From: Anthonomus grandis grandis
Lineage: Eukaryota > Arthropoda > Insecta > Coleoptera > Curculionidae
Direction: 5' to 3'
Length of the DNA: 64,000 nt
NCBI RefSeq assembly: GCF_022605725.1
Contig: NC_065547.1
Coordinates: forward strand, 13,185,167-13,249,166
This document shows, one piece after another, positions 29,595 to 41,813 of this stretch (the stretch's first letter is position 1; each line of letters begins with the position of its first letter). Below the pieces are notes generated by a model. That model searched no databases. It was given only the letters and a program-made list of their open reading frames with translations, and was not told where the DNA came from. The translations under genes and the position numbers were made by a program.

Positions 29595-31680
29595 AAGGCC
29601 GGATCTGTGCTAACTTTTCACGCTTAAGTGGCTGTGACTGAGATCAGACGTCTAACAAAATAGTACGTGGGCCTATGTAGCCAATTGTTACGAATTAAAT
29701 GTCTACATTTTTTAAAAAATGTTTAAAACATTTGTTTATTTAATGGAATGATTTAATATCACTTAGAATATTACTTTATGCTTCTTTACACGATTTAAAC
29801 ATGCATGCTATGTGACAATATAAGCAACACCGGTACACAGACTAATCGCGGCACATCAAAGATTCTAATAGATCTCAGAACTAGCCTTTATAAAAATTAT
29901 TTTTATTATTACATGTATTTTTATTTTTAATAATTTTTGAGAAATTTTTTTGTTTTTGCACGTAGCTATTTATGCTAAATAAAGATTATTATTATTACCG
30001 ATAATTTGTTTTAGGGTTGTGGAGAGGTAAAAATTATTCATATTTTCAAGTTCAGTTAAAGCCGATCATATTATTCTTTAATTCTTTTTTTATCTTGATT
30101 TTAATTATATTTTACATTCAATATTTCAATTTTGTCTTGGATTTCTGAGTATTAACTAAAAGTCTTATTTAAATGTTTTTCTCTAGCCTTAAAAGAAATA
30201 ATCAAATTTTAGGTATCTCTGTCTTTTAAAATCCAATTTATTATTCGATTTGAAGAAGCTGTAGCACATTTACGAGCAGTTTTTAAGTATAAACATGATA
30301 CTTTAAACAAATCAGATATATTAAAACAGTTTTTTAAAGAACTATAAAATTTAAAAAAATTCCTCAAGATTAAAAAATAAATTTTTATTTCTTTCTACAT
30401 ACGTAAGTATGTACGTAAGTATTCTACATACTTAGCTTATTCTATAGAGAACAAATATAATTTTTAAAAGACGAATATTTGAAAATAAACACTACATAAG
30501 GGATAAGCTGCTAGTTAGCAAATTATTTAGAGACTACATTTTGACTGAAAGTTTTATAACTTGAGTCCAAACAGTTTTTTATTTAGGTACTAAGAAGAAC
30601 GAAATAGAAAGTCCTTTTTGTAATTACAAAATACCTCATAGAGCTTCTTCACACAGAAATCATTTTTCAAAGGGCCAAATCCGTGCTGCCATTTCGACGA
30701 GTAAAAATATTTAAGAATATCAATATGACTATCTAGCTCGAAGGACTAGAAATAAAAGGGTAGATCCTGGATCCCAACATCTAAGGCGAGTGCAATACTT
30801 TATTTTACACCAGGTAAAACCGCGTAACTGGTTCTATTTACTATCTATTTACTATCGACCACAACCGTAGCTTGAATTTTATTTTAGGAAAGGCAAATGT
30901 TACATTAAAATACACTTAAGGGTTACCTTTTTAAATCCCTGTAATACAGTAAAGAAATCTGTTTTTTTTTCACAGCACTACTTCAAATGCATAATATTTC
31001 ACATTTATTTACCCAACACTTATATTTAAGAGTCCAGAGAATTTCTGCTACTAAAATTAGTTTCACTTCTCACAAGACTTAGGAATATAGAGAAAAACTG
31101 CAAGTAAAAAAGCCAATATTTAAACTTTTTACTGTTTTCAGAATTTACGGAAAATATTTTGCATACAGAGATCGGGCGTATCGATAGTTTGCGAGATAAG
31201 GAGCTACTAATGACTTTTTCCTCGCGTTTGGAACTGCTCATGAAAAGTATGGTTCATACTTATTAGTATAGCGTATTTTTTGCAAATATTTAAATATAAT
31301 GGGTCATCATGAAAATATTGTGTATTATTGCTGCTTGTTCTTTCATATAGTTGTAAAACGGAACAACGACAAGGCGTGGCTACAGAAGAAACAAGAATAA
31401 CAAACGAACATATTAGAAGTGGGACCATTCATTCTTAGAATTCAAAGGACTAGGAAATCCTTGTGAAAGTGCATAGACTTCGATCAAATTTATTGGCAAT
31501 ATCTGATGTAAAAAGAAGGGGAAGGGAGCAACAAAATAAAACAATTACATATTTATTTAAAGTAGAAAAAAACGAGAGGGCCAAGTCTGATACATCAGAT
31601 ACATGAAAAATATGAACTTACATAAATGACCGACTAATACATGCAACCCGAAAATACATAAAAAACAAATTATTATTGTA
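29595..31680. other. AT-rich sequence without a recognised gene
   Basis: No ORF longer than about 75 codons and no family motif seen. Short TACGTAAGTATG-type repeats occur at 30404-30440. GGATCTGTGCTAAC (29600) and GGCCAAATCCGTGCTGCC (about 30673) are loosely alike and may be scraps of one repeat. Confidence 0.6.
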
Positions 31681-31689
31681 AATATGTAC

Positions 31690-32260
31690 GGACTTTACAT
31701 TAGTAAGGTCGACCGGGAAGAGTTTTACAACCAGCTAGAAGTTCTGATAAATATTATAACCAAGAAAATAAATTCATTCTAGCCAGAGATTTTACTGCTA
31801 CGATCATAAATAAGCTCGATTACGCAATGATTCAATGAAGACGCATCATATGAAAATAGTGATATAAAAACTTGAAAACTAATATCATATGAAAACTTGG
31901 AGTTTATTGGAACTCCGAATAGAAAACGCAAGGTTAAACATAATATAACGAGATTCATCTGTAAAGACCAATAGTCCACTATAGACTATATCCTAATCAA
32001 TAGAAATATTCACCCAATGCAGATCTTGGATGTACGATGGCTTGCCTTTTTGGACATGGGAGGGGGACAAAGACTGGTGCTATATACGTTGAAACTAAGA
32101 GTTAAACTAATCCATAAGAAGCTAATAGCAATTTATGAAAAATTCAACATAACAGTTTTCAATGAATTCACCAAAGACTTATACAAATCACGGTTAACGA
32201 AAAGAATAAGACCAAATCCAATAACAGCTGGGGATACAATTAATACGGCTTAGGTCCAAA
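31690..32260 (+). pseudogene. RTE-like LINE endonuclease relic
   Basis: The plus strand reads EEFYNQLEVLINIITKK (about 31718-31770), then a decayed GDF region. After breaks come LEFIGTPNRKRK (about 31899-31935), STIDYILINRNIHPMQILDV (about 31976-32035) and RLVLYTLKLRVK (about 32074-32110). This order matches the RTE/BovB-type endonucleases often annotated as craniofacial development protein 2-like in insects. The catalytic blocks are degraded and the reverse transcriptase is absent. Confidence 0.6.
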
Positions 32261-32279
32261 ATCAAAATTAATATCATAG

Positions 32280-33560
32280 CAGCAGCAAAAAAAGGCAAAC
32301 ATAAACGCAAAAGCCAACAAACCATAATTTACTTCAGAAATAAAAACTCTCGCTGCAAGAAAAGAGGAGCATAACGTTAGCAATACGTCGCTGTAAAAAA
32401 TGGAGCCTATATCATAGGATATTCCTGATGATTCCTAAAGATATTACTATCTTGAAAATAGTAGCATAATTAGACTACAGTTAAATATAAAATAGATCCA
32501 CAAATCATCTAAATATGTAATTTTAAAAATACATCTAGACAGTAGTTATTTTTAGAATTATTAGGTTAGTACCTTAAATTGCTTAAATAGGTAACATTTT
32601 ATTAAGGGACTCGGTATTATATAAAAATACAGAAATTAAAAAAAAAATAATCTATCTCACAGAAAAGATAATCGCTTCTTATTGCTGTTATTTGACCGCT
32701 CTATCATTCTTCTATATACTTATAATTCTATAATCGCTTTATTTAATGCAAAATTTACAGTTTACAGTTACAACAGTTTACTCACTGTTTGCAGTGAGCT
32801 TGTATTTTAGTAAGGGTGGTTCCTTGAGGTAAGGGTAGATAGTTTAAGGGGTTAATTTGCTTGGGATCTAAAATTGAATTATTTTAGCATGAACGCGCCA
32901 AAATCGACTTTGGATTTAATGTGTGTGGGTGTTCAAGGCTTAGATTTCATAATAATATAAATTAAGATGGTCATTATATATAATTATTACAATTTGGTTA
33001 AAAAAACCAAAACAGAAAAACAAAAAACATAATTTTTAATAACCTTAAATACTTATAAATCTTGATGTAGTATGGCAATTAGTACCCGGATTTGGATTAT
33101 ATTCGAAAAATTACTTTGGAAATGACTTACTTGAACTCGGAATAAAATACTTTAATAAGTATCTTTGTAATATTATAAGTAAATATCAAGTTAGAACAAA
33201 CTTAATTTGTTAATTTTTTCCTAACTCAAGCCTACCTAAAACTTATTGTACAATTAGTCTGATTAACTAAAAACCTTCTTAAAACATCCATTGCAACTGT
33301 ATTTTAAATGATCGCCTCCTTCCAAACATTTTTTTTCGCGCCGTTAATTTAACGAAGACATAAAACCACGAGATAAAACCCATATCACGCCCCAAATTGC
33401 CGACCACTTCTATTTACCATAGTCATAAAGAGTGATACATTATCACGGTTTCGGCTATGAATACACAAGTGTTGTTTTTGTATAAAACTTTTATTATGTA
33501 TAAAGTTTCGAGAGGGGCCATTATAGACTTTTTGGGCGAGTCTCCGTTTACATGTCGGGC
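32280..33560. other. AT-rich sequence without a recognised gene
   Basis: No coding evidence. A slightly GC-richer patch at about 33335-33460 has no feature that I can name. Confidence 0.6.
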
Positions 33561-33566
33561 GGTGAA

Positions 33567-33591
33567 TAATAATAATAATAATAATAATGTT
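33567..33591. repeat. (AAT)n microsatellite
   Basis: About eight AAT units in a row. Confidence 0.9.
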
Positions 33592-33717
33592 TATTTATTC
33601 TCAACCGTATATTCTGTATATTTTTGAATATAATTAATTTCATTACAAATACCGAATTGAATTGTAGAAAATCGCTACATGAAAAGCCGCAAAACTGGAC
33701 ATTTTTCATTAAAATCA

Positions 33718-35005
33718 ATATCCAGGGAAGAAATAAATTCTATTATCGGTTTTAATGCTAGAGCAAAAAAAAATATTGAAGATGTTTTTAAACAAAAAAT
33801 GTCGTTCTCTAGAGAACGCCTACAAAGGACTTTATAGCAATGCAAATACAACATGAACCAATAATTGCAAGCAATAAAAACAGGTCAGAGTCAAAATGAG
33901 AAACCTTAAAAAAGGCTTGCTTTATTATAATTATGCTTATTACTTTTATTATTTTGAAATCTTTACTTTTATTTAAAAGTGTTCATGCTCATTCATAATC
34001 ATTAAAATCATGCATCTTGCGTTTATTATTTACTTTTATTTTAGCTACTCTTTATAGCTATAGACTTTTGGACTTTAACTATGGTTAATATTAGGTTATA
34101 GGGCACATTTAAAAAATGTATCAACATTTCATCTATATCGATATAGTGATGACACTTAAGATGTTTTTCTTTAATTTAAAAAAAAAACTTGGTTATGCAC
34201 CTCACTTCCAACGTTTAAAATGTTTAGAATTTCTTATAGATTATTAAATACTAGGTTTTTAAAACGAAATTTTGTTTATTCAAATATATTATCAAAATTA
34301 GAGAATAATAGCCATATAAGTTATGCACATAATAGCTTTGGCAGTAAATTAAGTTATCAAATATTCGTCACTCTATACCATTCAAATGAAATTTTGTTTA
34401 TTAAATAAATTCCAATATTGAATTTAATGTTGTATTAAATAATATACGTTGAAACGATTTTACTGAAATGATGTATTTAGGCATGCATCAATTTTACGTA
34501 AAAATTTTTGTTAAAACATTGTTTAAAGAAAATATGTTAATAGTCATTTATCTTATGTATTTTATTAGGCTATAACATAGTTTACAAGATGGAATGGAGT
34601 CTCTTGGGTAAGGTTAACTTCTGTGGAAAAACTGTAATGAAATTACTAAAGGAATACCGAAAAATAGTGATTTTCATATAAAGGAAAATCAAACTTGCTA
34701 ATATTATAAATACATTTATCATATACTATCAATTATTACAGAATTGCGGAAAACTTAAAGAAGGCATTATTCTGGAGATGTTCAAAAATCTAGACTAGAC
34801 AATAATCCAGGAAAGAAATAAATTCTATTTTCGGTTTTACTGCTAGAGCAAAAAAAAATATTTTGGACGTTTTTAAACAAAAAATCTCGTTTTCTAGAGA
34901 ACACCTATATAGGACTTTATAGAAATGCAAACACAACATGAACCAATAATTGCAAGCAATAAAAATAGGTCAGAGTTAAAATGAGAAACATTAAAAAAGG
35001 CACTT
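33718..35005 (+). repeat. LINE-derived segment with a direct duplication of about 200 bp
   Basis: 33718-33918 and 34793-35005 are about 200-bp near-copies (both with GGAAGAAATAAATTCTATT- or GAAAGAAATAAATTCTATT-type starts, ATTGCAAGCAATAAAAA and GTCAGAGT). They flank about 870 bp of an interspersed repeat that recurs at 43730, 48240 and 50900. Short coding scraps (KKGIILEMCDNLDV, about 35038-35080) recur at 34755 and 48893. The layout suggests a local tandem duplication inside an old LINE ORF1 region. Confidence 0.65.
33930..34790 (+). repeat. Interspersed repeat, copy 1
   Basis: Shares long stretches with 48240-48900, for example TTCATGCTCATTCATAA, TAGCTACTCTTTATAGC, AAGTTATGCACATAATAG and GGAGTCTCTTGGGTAAGG. 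More diverged copies lie at 43730-44400 and 50880-51560. All four have the same orientation. No intact ORF; probably UTR or ORF1 of an old LINE. Confidence 0.75.
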
Positions 35006-35549
35006 TAGTTAAAAGAAAAGTTTACAATATGAAACCTAAAAAAGGTATTATTCTAGAGATGTGTGACAATCTAGACGTAGGACACAATATTTTAAATGAT
35101 TTGGAATAACACCAAAGTGAAAAAATCAAATCTTTGAGAGAAGCCTATAATCACTTACACAAACTCATAACATCAGTAGTTTTTCAGTACCGTAAATGTG
35201 CCCAACTTGGAACATTTTTCAAGTTTAAACTGTAATTTTGTAAAAACAGCTGCTATTCAGAAATGATTATAAATTGATTTCGGTTAGTCATGTTGCTTAC
35301 ATTAATTTGATATATTAAAGATCCTAAAAAATAAATATTAAATGTACTCAGAAAAATAAAAAGTCGGTGTTCCAAGTCAGGTACCTAGTGCTCCCTGGAT
35401 GAAACACCAATAATATTCCTCTAAATATCCAGCAGGGCCTTATTTAATGTAACTTGGTACATAAAAAAAATTAAATAATTTTTTTTACTAAAATAAACCT
35501 TAATTTAAAAAAAAAAGGACGGCTAAGAAAATATTTATCTCTTTATAAT

Positions 35550-37440
35550 CTGCAAATACAAAATTTAAATTTCTTAAATCAACTTAGGAAACATTCTGAG
35601 AAAAAACAAAAAAATCAAATTCTGAAATCTAAACTTCAAAAAATATACCTATTTATTTTAGGTCGTAAATCTCCTTATTAGGGATAATAAAACTATAGTA
35701 ACCTCTTACTACAACAGGGGAATTGAGTTTCAACTTTATCATACTAATATCCACTATGGAAAAATCATCTATGTCTGGAAAAACAAATGTATTTTCCGGA
35801 CATTTTTTATCAACAAACCTTTTTATGAATTTACAATGAAACTGATCATAAGAGCTAAACTTTTCTTCAATTTTTCCCACATAGTGAGAACATTTAACGG
35901 CCTTTCTTATTTCTGTATTGAACTCTACCAAAACGAAATTACCAGGAGCAAGGTGAGACTCATTGAGTGTCGAAGAATTCTCCTGTCTGACAATATCTTC
36001 GATGAGTCATGAACCGAAAAATCTGAGATATTTGAATCTGAGCTACTACTGGTTTCATGTCTCTTCTTATTCTTTCGTTTCAAATCGCTGGTACTTGACT
36101 TAATCGCATCCTCCTCGAAATTCTGCGAAGTTGTATGAATCACGCTTTCAATCACGCTGTCTACTGAGTTGGGTGCTGGATTTTCTTGATTTTCAATATT
36201 ACTAGCAGTAATAATTTTGCTGGGAGCTACGTCAAGGCGTTTTTTCTTATGAGTGCTGTCTTTAGCTTTGTTCGGATATCGCATATTTTTCAATAATTCC
36301 ATAAAAGAAGAGTTCAATTTGTCGGATTGTTCTTGTGTAGGAATTTTCTTAGCCCATGTAGGTAAACGCTTAAGTACAAGATTGGGATCACATGGACCAA
36401 TCCCACAAGCTCTAAAACCATTGATAAGATTCTCAGAAGAATCTTTCAAACCCTCTAGTGTTAACCTTAGTAAAGATGAAATCTGCAAATACAAAATTTA
36501 AATTTCTTAAAACAAAAATATTAACTTAAAAATAACGAGATCAACTTAGGAAACATTCTAAGAAAAAACAAAAAAATCACATTCTGAAATCTAAACTTCA
36601 AAAAATATACCTATTTATTTCAGGTCGTAAATCTCCTTATTAGGGATAATAAAACTATAGTAACCTCTTACTACAACAGGGGAATTGAGTTTCAACTTTA
36701 TCATACTAATATCCACTATGGAAAAATCATCTATGTCTGGAAAAAGAAATGTATTTTTCGGACATTTTTTACCAACAAACCTTTTCATGAATTTACAATG
36801 AAACTGATCATAAGAGCTAAACTTTTCTTCAATTTTTCCCACAAAGTGAGAACATTTAACGGCCTTTCTTATTTCTGTATTGAACTCTACCAAAACGAAA
36901 TTACCAGGGGCAAGGTGAGACTCATTGAGTGTCGAAGAATTCTCCTGCCTGACAATATCTTCGATGAGTCATGAACCGAAAAATCTGAGACATTTGAATC
37001 TGACCTACTACTGGTTTAATGTCTCTTCTTATTCTTTCATTTCAAGCCGCTGGTGCTTGGTTGAATCGCATCCTCCTCGAAATTCTGCGAAGTCGTATGA
37101 ATCACGCTTTCAATTACGCTCTCTACTGAGTTAGGTGCTGTATTTTTTTGATTTTCAATATCACTAGCAGTAATACTTTTGCCGGGAGCTACGTGAAGCC
37201 GTTTTTTCTTAGTGCTGTCTTTAGCTTTGTTCGGATATCGCATATTTTCCAATAATTCCATAAAAGATGGGTTAGGAATTTTCTTAACCCATGTAGGTAA
37301 ACACTTGAGTTCAGGATTGGGATCACATGGACAAATCCCACAAGCTCTTAAACCATTGATAAGATTCTGAAAAGAGTCTTTCAAACCCTTTAGTGTTAAC
37401 GTTAGTAGAGATGGCAACTGGTCCAGGACACATCTCCGGT
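35550..37440 (-). repeat. Tandem duplication of the pogo 3' exons
   Basis: About 35550-36490 is a near-copy of about 36490-37430, including coding blocks and the intron TGCAAATACAAAATTTAAATTTC. The transposase therefore has two alternative 3' ends: the proximal one contiguous with the catalytic exon and the distal one starting after an acceptor (tatttgcag, 36483-36491). Confidence 0.85.
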
Positions 37441-38430
37441 TTTTAATTTTCCAAGAATCTTGTTGCTTTCTCCAAGAGACTTTTAGAGGGTGAAAAAGCA
37501 AAACATCTAATGATTGACAAAGATGCGTGCTGTTTGGCGGTAACAACACAAACCTAATGTTGTATTTTTCACATTTCTGTATTACAGAAAGAGAGAGGTG
37601 ACTTGAAAAATTCGCTCCTATCATAACTTTGGGCTTGTCATCTAATTTTTTTACAAATGGAGTCACAATAGAATAAAACCAATCTTCGAAGATTCTTGTG
37701 TCCGGATTTCGACCGATTATATCTAGAGTCTTTAGGTCCATGATGAGTCCAAGTATCATACAGGTGCGCACTCTTGTAAACTACGTAAGGAGGAAATATG
37801 GTCCCGTCAGCAGTCCCGGCCATCACAACAGAGACAGAAGCTTTACTATTATCAATGCAGCGCTCCGGATGTTTTAAACCCGGTTTAACTATGACTCGTT
37901 TTTTTCCGCTGTCCTCTGTAAAGTTAGTCTCATCATAATTTAAGATATGACGTGGTTCTACCCCTTCCAAAGATTTTAATAATTCCGAAAAATAATCATT
38001 GATTATCTTTTCAGATACTTCATAACGAGATCTTTTGTCATTTTCTGCATTTCTTTCTGTTAACTCCTTTCGATGTTCAAATAGAAATTTTTCAATCTAT
38101 CTGCGACCAGGCATGTTATTTTTAAATCTCTTTCTTTGACTCCTTTTTTGTCCAAGTAATTTTGAACAAGAATTTTTATATCGTAAACGGTGAAAGGAAA
38201 GCCCCAACTACCTGCCATTTTTATCCCATGAACCAATTAATTCTCCTCTGCATCTGACAGAACCTTATGGCCTCCGTATTTGCGAGTGGATAGACCTCTT
38301 CTTTTACGTGATAAGGTCCCTAGTTAAATACCAAATTGCTTTGAGGCTGATCTTAGTGTTTGGCCTTGTTCCATTGCCTTCAATACCCTTCGCAGCGTAT
38401 CATCACTGTAATGGGCTTGGAAAATTTAAA
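35650..38430 (-). pseudogene. pogo-like transposase, decayed, with duplicated 3' exons
   Basis: The minus strand starts with a psq-type DNA-binding helix-turn-helix (SDDTLRRVLKAMEQGQTLRSA, about 38410-38350), then stops at about 38323 and 38275. The DDE core shows NYDETNFTED (about 37945-37915) with the first Asp, MIGANFSSHLS (about 37620-37590), where the family has GDN, so the second Asp appears changed to Ala, and PPNSTHLCQSLDVLLFHPLK (about 37545-37480) with the third. A Ser-rich linker and a C-terminal domain (LVEFNTEIRKAV to IVDISMIKLKL) follow. The last two parts occur twice (35653-36494 and 36615-37134), both with small lesions. Inactive by stops, frame change near 37700 and the lost Asp. 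Confidence 0.8.
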
Positions 38431-38595
38431 AAAAAATATATATATTTTCCCAAAAATAATTACAACATAAGTTTATAAGAACAATGACGTTTATTTCAAG
38501 TTGTTAGGGTAAGTATTTGCAAAGTTATAAGGCTGCTAGTCTGGGGTTTCTTAGACCTCCCGAGATTCCGTCCCAATTACGCACTACGTCATAGA

Positions 38596-38600
38596 CGCCG
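38596..38600. repeat. Transib target-site duplication CGCCG (left)
   Basis: CGCCG recurs at 41809-41813. Transib makes 5-bp GC-rich duplications. Confidence 0.93.
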
Positions 38601-38880
38601 CACAGCGACTACTTTTGGCAATCTAGGGGAACAAAAGTATTTTTTTAGAAAAAATAGTTCATTTAATTTTTGCTCGAAATATTTTAAAAATATGCCGAAC
38701 TCGCATGAATCCAAACGAAAAAGCAAAAAATTATAAGTTCTTATCGGTTTAATTGATAAGAATGTAAAGCATTTCTGAAGTGTTTATGTTATAGCAGTTT
38801 TTATTTGCAATTTCAAGTAGTTGTAAAAGGCTCGTAGTGAAAAGTGTATTGGTTTGTTGTTTCGGTTCCTATTTTATAAA

Positions 38881-41206
38881 ATGGATGTAGGTATGTACTT
38901 TTGCAAACAGTATGATTTTTTTAAAATTTGAGTAGCGTTATATAGGATTTTAATTTTTTTTATTAGATATGTCAAAATTTTTTAAATTTTAACAAATTGA
39001 TTACAACTAGTCATATATTTTGAGTCCAGCAGATTCCAGTAAAATTAAAAAAATGTATATGGTCCCTCGGCAATGTTCTTTCAAATACAAAAATAAAAAT
39101 TTGCAACTTTTTGCAACTTTGTTTTTTTTCTCAATTTTTAGATGAGGTTGTCATTACTCACAGAAACCTGTTTGATGCTTGGCGCACCGAGAAATCAAAA
39201 GATATCAAAAATGAAGCAATGTATACATATTTTCTGTCAAGATATAATGTGGATATGCTTCCAGAAGACTCAGAAAATTCAATTAAGGAAAAGCTAAAAA
39301 AGTTAGGATACAAATTTGCTGAAAAGTGGGAAAAAAGTTATCGAATTGAAAAAAAATTTCTAGAATTAAACTTCAATTGGCTTAATCAACAAATAAATTT
39401 TGATTTGAATGCTGAGCAAGCTGAACAACCATCAACCTCAAAAATGGGAAGACCACAGAAAAATTTTGAAGAACTTTGTAAAAAAAATAGAAGGATTACT
39501 CCAGTCGCACTCAAGAGAAGAAATTTTGTATGCGGCACAAGTGAAACTTTATGCAGAGGGAAAAAGGGATGCTGCTTTGATAGTAAGAAAGGTTGCCTCT
39601 GAACGAAATACCGCTGCCACAGCACTAAAAAAAGCCGAGTAAAGGACTTCAACTAATAATAATTTTGAAAATTTCTCAAAAAATGAGGCATTGGCCATGT
39701 TCTTAGATGGTAAAATGAGCAGGAGGTCCTATATAAGCGTCTATCAAAAACTAAAAGGTCGTGGTATAAAACTGTTACCCTCGTATGATAAAGGTATAAT
39801 TGAGGCAAAAAAAAATTGTTATCCTGAAAATATTACCGTGACAGACATTTCTGCAGAAATCATTCTGCAATCGCTGTTGGATCATACCATAAATAGGCTT
39901 TGTACCGTTCAGAATGAAGTTCTTAATCAATTTTGCAATGGTGATGCTGAACTGCAACTTTTGTTAAAATAGGGTTGCGATGGAAGCAGTGGTTATACTA
40001 ACTACAAGCAACGTTATTTAATGGAAAATTGCGAAAATGAAGATGACAGTGCAATTTTTGTAATTTCCCTTGTTCCAATTCGATTATCTTATGAGTCAGA
40101 GGGCAAACAACATATTTTATGGCAAAATCCGACTCCAGCAAGCACCCGATTCTGCAGACCAGTTAAGCTTTTGCAAAAAAACGAAACCGAAGGACTTATT
40201 ATAACTGAAACAGACAAGATTAAATCGCAAATTTCACAGTTAAAAAAATGTTCTTATGATCTCGAAAATAATAATACTGTAAGAATTACACCAAATCTTT
40301 CCTTTACCATGGTTGACACAAAAATTTGTAATTCCCTTTTGCACATTGCATCACAAAAGTGCTATATTTGTGGCTGTGGACCGAAAGAAATGAATGACCC
40401 AAACAAATTTTTAAATAAACAAGCCAAGTCAGAAGTATATAGTTTTGGTATATCTTCTTTACATGCACGAATCAGAACAATGGAATGTCTTCTTAAAATA
40501 TCTTACAGATTAGAATTCAAAAAATGGCAAGCAAAAGGAAGTGATAAAGAAATAGCAAACAAGAAAAAAGAACAAGTGCAAAAAAGATTTAAACAAGAAT
40601 TAAATATATATTTTGGTTGACACTGTAAAGCAGGGTTTCGGATCCAGTAATGACGGGAATACGGCCCGTAAATTCTTCGACAATCCTGAAACTTCAAGCC
40701 TAATTACTGGAGTGAACCTGGAGTTAATAAAAAAATTTGCAATACTTCTTCAGGTACTATCCTCTGGGTTTGAAATTGATCCAGAAAAATATCAGATTTA
40801 TGCAGACCGAACTCTAGCTATGTACTTAGAACACTACAGTTGGTACTATTTGCCGGTGACTGTGCATAAAATCTTGGTACATGGCTCAGCCATCATAAAA
40901 AATGCGTTAATCCCAATTGGACAACTATCCGAAGATGCGCAAGAGTGCATGCATAAAGATATTAAGAAAGTGCGAGAATACAACACCAGAAAATTTTCCA
41001 GGAAAGCTACAATGCAGGATTTAATGCATCATCTTTTAGTGGCATCAGATCCAGTAATAAATAGCTTTAGAAATAAAACTAGTAAACCTTTAAAACAGTT
41101 TTCACCTGAGGCTTTGGGTCTTTTAAAAGCACCAGATATGGAATTGGAAAGAATTTATGAGAGCGATATCGATAGCGATAATAATAGTGACAGTGAGACT
41201 GATTAA
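38881..41206 (+). pseudogene. Transib (RAG1-like) transposase, four lesions
   Basis: Exon 1 is tiny (38881-38890, MDV plus one base); the intron is 38891-39141, then DEVVITHRNLFDAW continues in phase. Landmarks: REEILYAAQVKLYAEGKRD (about 39519-39575), SYISVYQKLKGRGIKLLP (about 39729-39780), GCDGSSGYTNYKQ (39973-40011) holding the presumed first catalytic Asp, NPTPASTRFCRPVKLL (about 40126-40170), the zinc-binding CYICGC (about 40360), LHARIRTMECLLKISYR (about 40460-40510) and a last acidic block SEDAQECMHKD. This order matches the RAG1 core. Lesions: a 1-base shift in an A8 run near 39479-39486, TAA at 39640, TAG at 39970 where Trp is expected, and a shift near 40610. The tail after 40613 is open to a TAA at 41206. 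Confidence 0.85.
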
Positions 41207-41528
41207 GTCTTTAATTTTTATTGAACTTTTTTTTATATGTGCAGAATAACTATTTAATTTATTTTACATACTATTCAAGTATCTATTGTTTTCAAACCAA
41301 AATTTTGTAGCCAATTTTTAATTTGTGTTTAGACTTAAGAAAATATTTATCTTTTTTGTAATATGTAAGCAAAAGAATAATTATTATCTAATTTATTTTA
41401 ATTAGAAATACTTGAATACTACAATACAGATCTTTAAAGACAGCTTAGAATATTTTCAATTAATAAAAAAAATATTGAGATATTTTTTGTTTTATATTAA
41501 AAAAATTTAAGCTTAAAACAGTGGTTCT

Positions 41529-41568
41529 GGGAGGGGTGTTTCAGGGGGGAGGGGGGGGGGGTCGTTGG
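41529..41568 (+). repeat. G-rich tract (possible G-quadruplex)
   Basis: Runs of 3, 4, 6 and about 11 G on the plus strand, followed by more G-runs at 41655-41668. It lies in the 3' region of the Transib, after the transposase stop. Confidence 0.8.
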
Positions 41569-41813
41569 GTATTTTTTTAAAATAACCTAACTATTATATA
41601 CCCAAAAAGTATTGGAGGGATTTGCTTTTTAAAAGAGTTAATTTTTGAGCACTAGGAGGGGGGAGGGATTGCCCCCTGCGCACGGTACTGCTTAAAAATT
41701 ACTTCTCTTTACTAATATATGCATAAAATATAAATTTGGCACACAAAAATTGTGTCTATTACAAAGTAATACTTTTGTTCCCCTAGATTAGCAAAAGTCG
41801 TCACTGTGCGCCG

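Larger units (their letters stand above)
38601..41808 (+). mobile_element. Transib DNA transposon (3208 bp)
   Basis: The left end is CACAGCGACTACTTTTGGCA and the right-end reverse complement is CACAGTGACGACTTTTGCTA. Both continue as ATCTAGGGGAACAAAAGTAT, giving TIRs of about 40 bp. The CACAGTG terminus is the Transib consensus and equals the heptamer of V(D)J recombination signals; the left copy has one change (CACAGCG). The GC-rich 5-bp duplication CGCCG is exact. It encodes a RAG1-related transposase on the plus strand and is nested in the pogo-like element. Confidence 0.93.

Noticed and set aside
30400..30440. Possible short-spaced repeat array (CRISPR-like)
   Set aside because: Only a few imperfect TACGTAAGTATG units without regular spacers; a eukaryotic AT-rich repeat.
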